Shown: piece by piece, positions 59,845 to 64,000 of the stretch
How the letters are laid out: every line of letters begins with the position of its first letter
How positions within the stretch are numbered: position 1 is the first letter of the stretch
Translations under genes and position numbers: made by a program
Assembly: GCA_020796225.1 (NCBI GenBank)
Contig: CM036756.1
Location: 67,391,152 to 67,455,151 of the forward strand
Reading direction: 5' to 3'
Length of the DNA: 64,000 nucleotides
From: Arion vulgaris
Taxonomy: Eukaryota; Mollusca; Gastropoda; Stylommatophora; Arionidae
Notes under the pieces: model-generated
Seen by the model: the letters and a program-made list of their open reading frames with translations, nothing else
The model's database searches: none
Told to the model about the DNA's origin: nothing

Positions 59845-60545
59845 GCGGAATGAGTGGATGTCATCTATAGAGGTTTCCAACATCCAGAGACTCACGTGGA
59901 CCTACTGTCACATACGGGTTTTCGCAGCAATGAGAGAGCGGGCATGCTTGCATTGAAAGTATCAATTGTTATGGAGTTGAGGATGGATAAGGGGAACGTT
60001 CTTCGGTCTCTTAGTGACATACCATTGGATAAGGATATTAAAATAGACGTTGAACCAATAGAGCGATTTGGGGAGTTTGGAATTACTCTTGCTTACTCAT
60101 GCAAGTAGAGCTGGATGCTTGAGGGGCAGAGAGAGAAGTGTGTTTAATCGGCGAACTATAGGAACCACCAGTATGCATACCCTTCGACATCTATTGGGGG
60201 AGTAAAGTAAAAAGTAAAGGAACCCTTTCATACCTCGTGGTATATAGGTCAATACAGTGTTAGGCCTGTATTTTCATTGACCGTCGGCACACGATGGGTG
60301 ATGTGGTCAGCATCACGCCGGCCGCCTTTACTTTCCCAGAGCATGTCTGGTACCCAGTTGAGGCTGGGTCGACCTGAGAGCCGTCGCGGTCGGGAAAAAT
60401 TCCACGCACATTGCGGAGCTGAACCCAGACCACCAGCCTTGCGAGCGAGTTCACTAACAACTACGCTACAGCGGCTCTCTATTGGGGGAGGTTGAGCACC
60501 TATGGGTCTGCCTGAAGTGGTGTGACGTCAGTTCATTAACCAATA
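59845..60545 (+). mobile_element. RNase H LINE relic split by SINE D
   Basis: HVDLLSHTGFRSNERAGMLA and the stretch to FGEFGIT (RNase H end), then TIGTTSMHTLRHLLG. After the SINE (60203-60478) it continues VEHLWVCLKWCDV, the EHLWxCxxCxDV end of these LINEs. Confidence 0.75.
60203..60478 (-). mobile_element. SINE D copy, 12-bp TSD
   Basis: The minus strand starts AGAGCCGCTGTAGCGTAGTT with the B box GGTTCAGCTCC. Flanked by CTATTGGGGGAG (60191-60202 and 60479-60490). Confidence 0.93.
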
Positions 60546-60694
60546 ATCAGTATATATATATCCAGCCCATAACCCTAAAATATTAAAGACAATACAACAT
60601 TATGATTTGATGTATTTTCATCTTCACTTTCTCGAGAAGTAATAGAAAACAAAAATAACGACTGTTACAATATTCTTTTAATTTTCTACATCAG

Positions 60695-60859
60695 GCACCA
60701 AGATATTCCTTAGCTGATTCTCTGTATCAAGTTATTCAGACAATACAGGATGTGATGTATGGCAGACGATCAAAACTTCCTAGAAGTCGCAGCATTTATG
60801 TGTATGATACAATTAATGTCCAGTTGGGACGGATTCATAACAGCTTGAAAAAAGTGACG
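60695..60859 (+). CDS. HPS1: HPS1 exon 10
   Basis: 55 codons, phase 0: APRYSLADSLYQVIQTIQDV MYGRRSKLPRS and ending HNSLKKVT. It corresponds to human [22 protein letters not shown]. Acceptor CATCAG, donor ACG|GTATGA. Confidence 0.88.
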
Positions 60860-61096
60860 GTATGAGTTTAATATTATCATTCAGTTTATTTGAATTTGTG
60901 TAGCAAGTGAATAAAGAATACTAAGAACCCAGCAGGAAGGCACAGTGGACAATGAATATTGTAAATAAGTAGACTTGCATTTGAGATTACCAGAAAAAAA
61001 ACAATTACCAAACACTGAAAAAGTAAACCACAACTTTTATTTCTCTCTGTACCAACTGCCTAGTTGTAAAGTAATGCATTTTAAAGACCACTACCA

Positions 61097-61351
61097 CCCA
61101 TGTGGTTCTGGGGCATGCAAAGAGAGCAAAGAATAGTACCACTGTGACCTACAAGGCATGTCGTAGGAGGCGACTGATGTAGGGGCCTAGAAAAGCTACC
61201 CTAGTAAATAATAAGCGTCGTAGTAATCGGATATGCTGCCCTACTTGTAGGCATGTAGTACAACGTACAATCACTCTTAGGCTCAGACCACATACAGATC
61301 ACACAGAGTGGTTAACAAGTGATCAATATGGAGCATTCAAAAAAGAAGAAG
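61097..61351 (+). mobile_element. SINE B copy, 14-bp TSD
   Basis: Flanked by AAAGACCACTACCA (61083-61096 and 61352-61365). Standard head, B body and AAGAAGAAG tail. Confidence 0.93.
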
Positions 61352-61365
61352 AAAGACCACTACCA

Positions 61366-61790
61366 GCTAGCTCTTTAATATGAATTTTGATGGACTTGTT
61401 AGGTTTGGACGATGTTGATTTTTACACACCTTTAAAACAAGTTTTTATTCATGTATAATTATTCCCACTGACTTTGTACAGTTGTACATCATGTTTTTGG
61501 GTCGGTTGTCTCTTCTGCAAGGAAGTTTCTAATATTGCTGTCAATTATATTATGTTTTAAAAAACGACAATCTTTTAGTCAAACCTATCAAATGCCCTAA
61601 GTGCGTAAAAGTATGGTACAGTGTTCAAGACTTTACAGTACTTAACCTTAATACTTGGAGATAACGTGGACAGTTCTCGTTCCCATCCTTAACTCAATAG
61701 ACAAGGTAGCCATTTTCAACGGGTCAGCTAGAGTGTGATCTAAAATCAATTCTCCCATCTTCCAACTATATAATCAACACTCTATTCACT
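61366..61790. other. Intron sequence, nothing recognised
   Basis: HPS1 intron 10 sequence between two SINE B copies. Confidence 0.5.
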
Positions 61791-61802
61791 TGAAGAGACA
61801 CT

Positions 61803-62060
61803 CGCCTGTGTGGTGCCAGTGCCTGCAAGAGAAGCAAAGAATAATACCACTGCGACCTATAAAGCATGTCGCAAGAGACGACTGATGTAGGACCTAGGGA
61901 AGCTACCCTAGTAAATTAAAAGCGTTTGCAGAAATCAGATATGCTGGCCTACTTGTAGGCGCATAACTGGCAACGTGCAATTGCTCTTAGCCTTGGATCA
62001 CATACAAATCACAAATAGTGGTTAACAAGTGGTCAATATGGAGCATTTGAAGAAGAAGAA
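61803..62060 (+). mobile_element. SINE B copy, 11-bp TSD
   Basis: Flanked by GAAGAGACACT (61792-61802 and 62061-62071). Starts CGCCTGTGTGGTGCCAGTGC. Ends 66 bp before HPS1 exon 11. Confidence 0.93.
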
Positions 62061-62126
62061 GAAGAGACACTTTGCTATTTGAAAGACTTTCCAGCAATAA
62101 TGATTTATAGTTACTTTTTTCCACAG

Positions 62127-62239
62127 GGTAGAATGAAAACCCTGATCTCTGATGTACAGAATCGCTGGGAAAAAGAAGATCTCAAATACAAACTACTGGA
62201 CTTTCTAGAAAAGGATTCAGCTGTTCGATTACCTCAAGA
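62127..62239 (+). CDS. HPS1: HPS1 exon 11
   Basis: GRMKTLISDVQNRWEKEDLK YKLLDFLEKDSAVRLPQ(E). Fits the human helical stretch before the third longin domain (TWLEFKAKAF). Acceptor TTTTCCACAG; the best donor is CAAGA|GTATAA (phase 2), which is not strong, and reading on soon meets a stop. Confidence 0.82.
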
Positions 62240-62273
62240 GTATAAATGTTTTATGTGTTATATTATTATGTTG

Positions 62274-62476
62274 TTTTTTTAAGATCCAGAAGCACTTGAG
62301 CTGAAAACTCTTCTGCTCGGTGTCATGGACATCGTAACCCTTCGGTTCAGTGCCACGAACACCGTAAATCTGGGGAACCTGTAGCTTTTCTGCCAGTCCG
62401 CAGAGTTGAACCCGCACTTACAGAGGACTTGTCACCCATAGTCCAACACGCTACGAACACGCTGGGCACGCGGGCA
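62274..62476 (-). mobile_element. SINE F copy close behind an exon
   Basis: Reverse complement of 30517-30704 (B box GGTTCAACTC near 62410). A rough duplication (ATATTATTATGTT / ATATTATTGTT). Its end is only about 34 bp after the exon 11 donor. Confidence 0.85.
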
Positions 62477-62736
62477 TATTATTGTTCAATTTTCTCATTT
62501 CTGCAAAATATGTTTGTAGATTCTCATTTGTGCCTTAGTTGCTAAAACTATTTAACCAAAATTGTATCTTAGGTGTCAGAATTGCAACTGTTGGACTGCC
62601 CACGCTAGGAAGAAAGTATTCTCTGTGCTGTTCAATAGTCACAGCTGCCGTTAGGTTGACCGACCCATTTCCTGCCACCAGATTGGCTACTAGTCATACT
62701 GTGTTTGAATATACTCTAGGCATGTGTATCAATACT

Positions 62737-62969
62737 TCTTCTTCTTTTGTCGTTTACTACCAATTTTAATCACTTTTGTGATATGTTTGATCTTGCCAGA
62801 ACGTGTACGTTGCCATTGGTTTGAGGCCCAACGCATAGACTTCTACACGTTTAGGACACATGCATCCGATTTCAGCCAAACCTCCTTAGTCGCCTCTACG
62901 ACATGTGTGGCAGGTAACAGTGGTTCTATTCTTTACACCCCAAATTTGGGCCCCGTAACCACTCGGGCG
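62737..62969 (-). mobile_element. SINE A copy, about 10-bp TSD
   Basis: Flanked by TATCAATACT (62727-62736) and TATCCAATACT (62970-62980). Many 1-2 nt deletions relative to other copies. Confidence 0.9.
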
Positions 62970-62984
62970 TATCCAATACTAACA

Positions 62985-63365
62985 TATGGATGAAAATCGT
63001 GGACGGTAAACAAACAGATAGAAAAATGTCTGGAGGCCACAGAAATGTGGTTTTACAGAAGGATGATGAGAATCCCATGGACTGCTAAAATGACTAATGT
63101 AGAGGTGTTGAATGAAGCCAATACACAGACAAAAAACTTATTGTCTATATAGGAAAGAGGCAGTTGTCATTTTTCGGACATGTGATTAGAAGGGGTGGTT
63201 TAGAACACATTGTGACAACCATTAAAATCAAAGGGAGACGAGACAGAGGAAGACAGAAAATTTTAGACACCCTGACTTCATGGCATGGAAGAGTGTCAAC
63301 ATCTGATATGATGGCAAATACCAGAGACCGAGATTTGTGAAGATCCACGATTGTCTAGCTAGCCG
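62985..63365 (+). mobile_element. RTE-like LINE C-terminus
   Basis: EMWFYRRMMRIPWTAKMTNV, then degraded RKRQ...FGHV and GRRDRGRQKILDTL text. Sister of 22060-22640. Confidence 0.8.
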
Positions 63366-63498
63366 GAAAGGCATCTTATGATGATGAGGGCATGTATCCA
63401 AATGTTCAGGAGGATCATCCCACCCTAAACCACTGCGTTTTTACGGTTGGTATCAGTTGTCTGAAAGCTGCGAATATTGATTCTCTACCCTCAGGTTT

Positions 63499-63804
63499 CA
63501 CCTGAGTGGTTACCGGGGCCCAAATTGGGGTGTAAAAAATAGACCCACTGTTACCTGCCACTCATGTCATAAGAGGTGACTAAGGAGATAGGGCATGGGG
63601 CTATCTACCCCACCCCGTAAAAAACACTAAATAGCTACAGAAACCACAACCAAAAAAATTCATAGCTCGCCACCCGAGGAAGAAGGACCACGCAACGAGG
63701 GACTCATGAAGCGACCCTATGAAGATGGCCTTGGATAGGCGGGTTTGGAAGGTCTTGGTTGTGGACCTATGCCTCCCTAGGGGTGAAGGGTGAAGAAGAA
63801 GAAG
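63499..63804 (+). mobile_element. SINE A' full copy, 12-bp TSD
   Basis: 306 bp between ACCCTCAGGTTT duplications (63487-63498 and 63805-63816). Head as SINE A (GTGGTTACCGGGGCCCAAAT), own body (CATAGCTCGCCACCCGAGGA), end GGGTGAAGAAGAAGAAG. Confidence 0.93.
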
Positions 63805-63850
63805 ACCCTCAGGTTTAGTCAGTACCATTCTGAATTCTTTCTAACCACAG

Positions 63851-64000
63851 AGTGTACATGCATATATTGTTTAACATAATACATATTTGTACAGATGAGT
63901 TACTGGTTAGATTTTACCAACAGAAGACCCCACTTTTGAGTACCGAATCTATTCAGTTATATTGGAGAATGGTGCTGATCTGCTTTGTCATAGGAGAGAC
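63851..64000 (+). CDS. HPS1: HPS1 exon 12 (partial, tentative)
   Basis: From the acceptor CTAACCACAG (63841-63850), taking one base to complete GA+A, the frame VYMHILFNIIHICTDELLVR FYQQKTPLLS stays open for 150 nt to the edge. Its helical look and phase fit human [22 protein letters not shown], but identity is low. Other acceptors (63894, 63916) give stops or other frames. An exon could also be missing between 62239 and here. Confidence 0.45.

Noticed and set aside
62572..62760. Open frame GVRIATVGLPTLGRK... after TTAG as a further HPS1 exon
   Set aside because: Wrong phase for exon 11, no resemblance to HPS1, and it runs into SINE A.

Overview
The window is nuclear DNA from an invertebrate animal, AT-rich and dense in retroelements. 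The reasons are spliceosomal introns with GT-AG ends, a poly-C2H2 zinc-finger gene, a metazoan-type HPS1, many non-LTR retrotransposon (LINE) fragments, and at least seven SINE families. The phylum cannot be fixed from sequence alone. The mix of RTE-like LINEs, RNase H-bearing LINEs and large repeat-filled introns would suit a lophotrochozoan such as a mollusc, but that is a guess.

Three host genes, all on the + strand, are supported. (1) About 0.8-4.4 kb: the last three exons of PSMC5/Rpt6, the 26S proteasome ATPase subunit 8, with one 1-nt frameshift in the first visible exon. (2) 18.8-25.1 kb: a two-exon C2H2 zinc-finger gene (about 800 aa, 20 fingers) whose fingers come in two alternating types; two and a half further fingers downstream are cut off by small deletions. 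(3) 33.5 kb to the right edge: exons 1-12 of HPS1, the BLOC-3 longin subunit. Exon phases agree throughout. HPS1 has an unusually large disordered exon (50.5-51.5 kb) and introns swollen with mobile elements.

Everything else is intergenic or intronic repeat. Main components: (a) a SINE superfamily with a shared head of about 100 bp, three different bodies and a (GAA)n tail (subtypes A, B and A'), many copies having visible target-site duplications; (b) tRNA-derived SINEs C to H with recognisable Pol III boxes; (c) LINE relics of at least four kinds: RNase H-bearing, RTE-like with TGATGA tails, one ending in TAAG repeats and one ending in TTATC repeats; (d) Penelope-like short repeats carrying a hammerhead-like motif; (e) a TTAA-flanked MITE, a foldback of about 1 kb in HPS1 intron 2, several minisatellites and a decayed tandem array of roughly 700-bp units. 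Nested insertions are common and give relative ages. The 3' end of one RNase H LINE ends in the same 20 bases as SINE A, which points to a LINE-SINE mobilisation pair.
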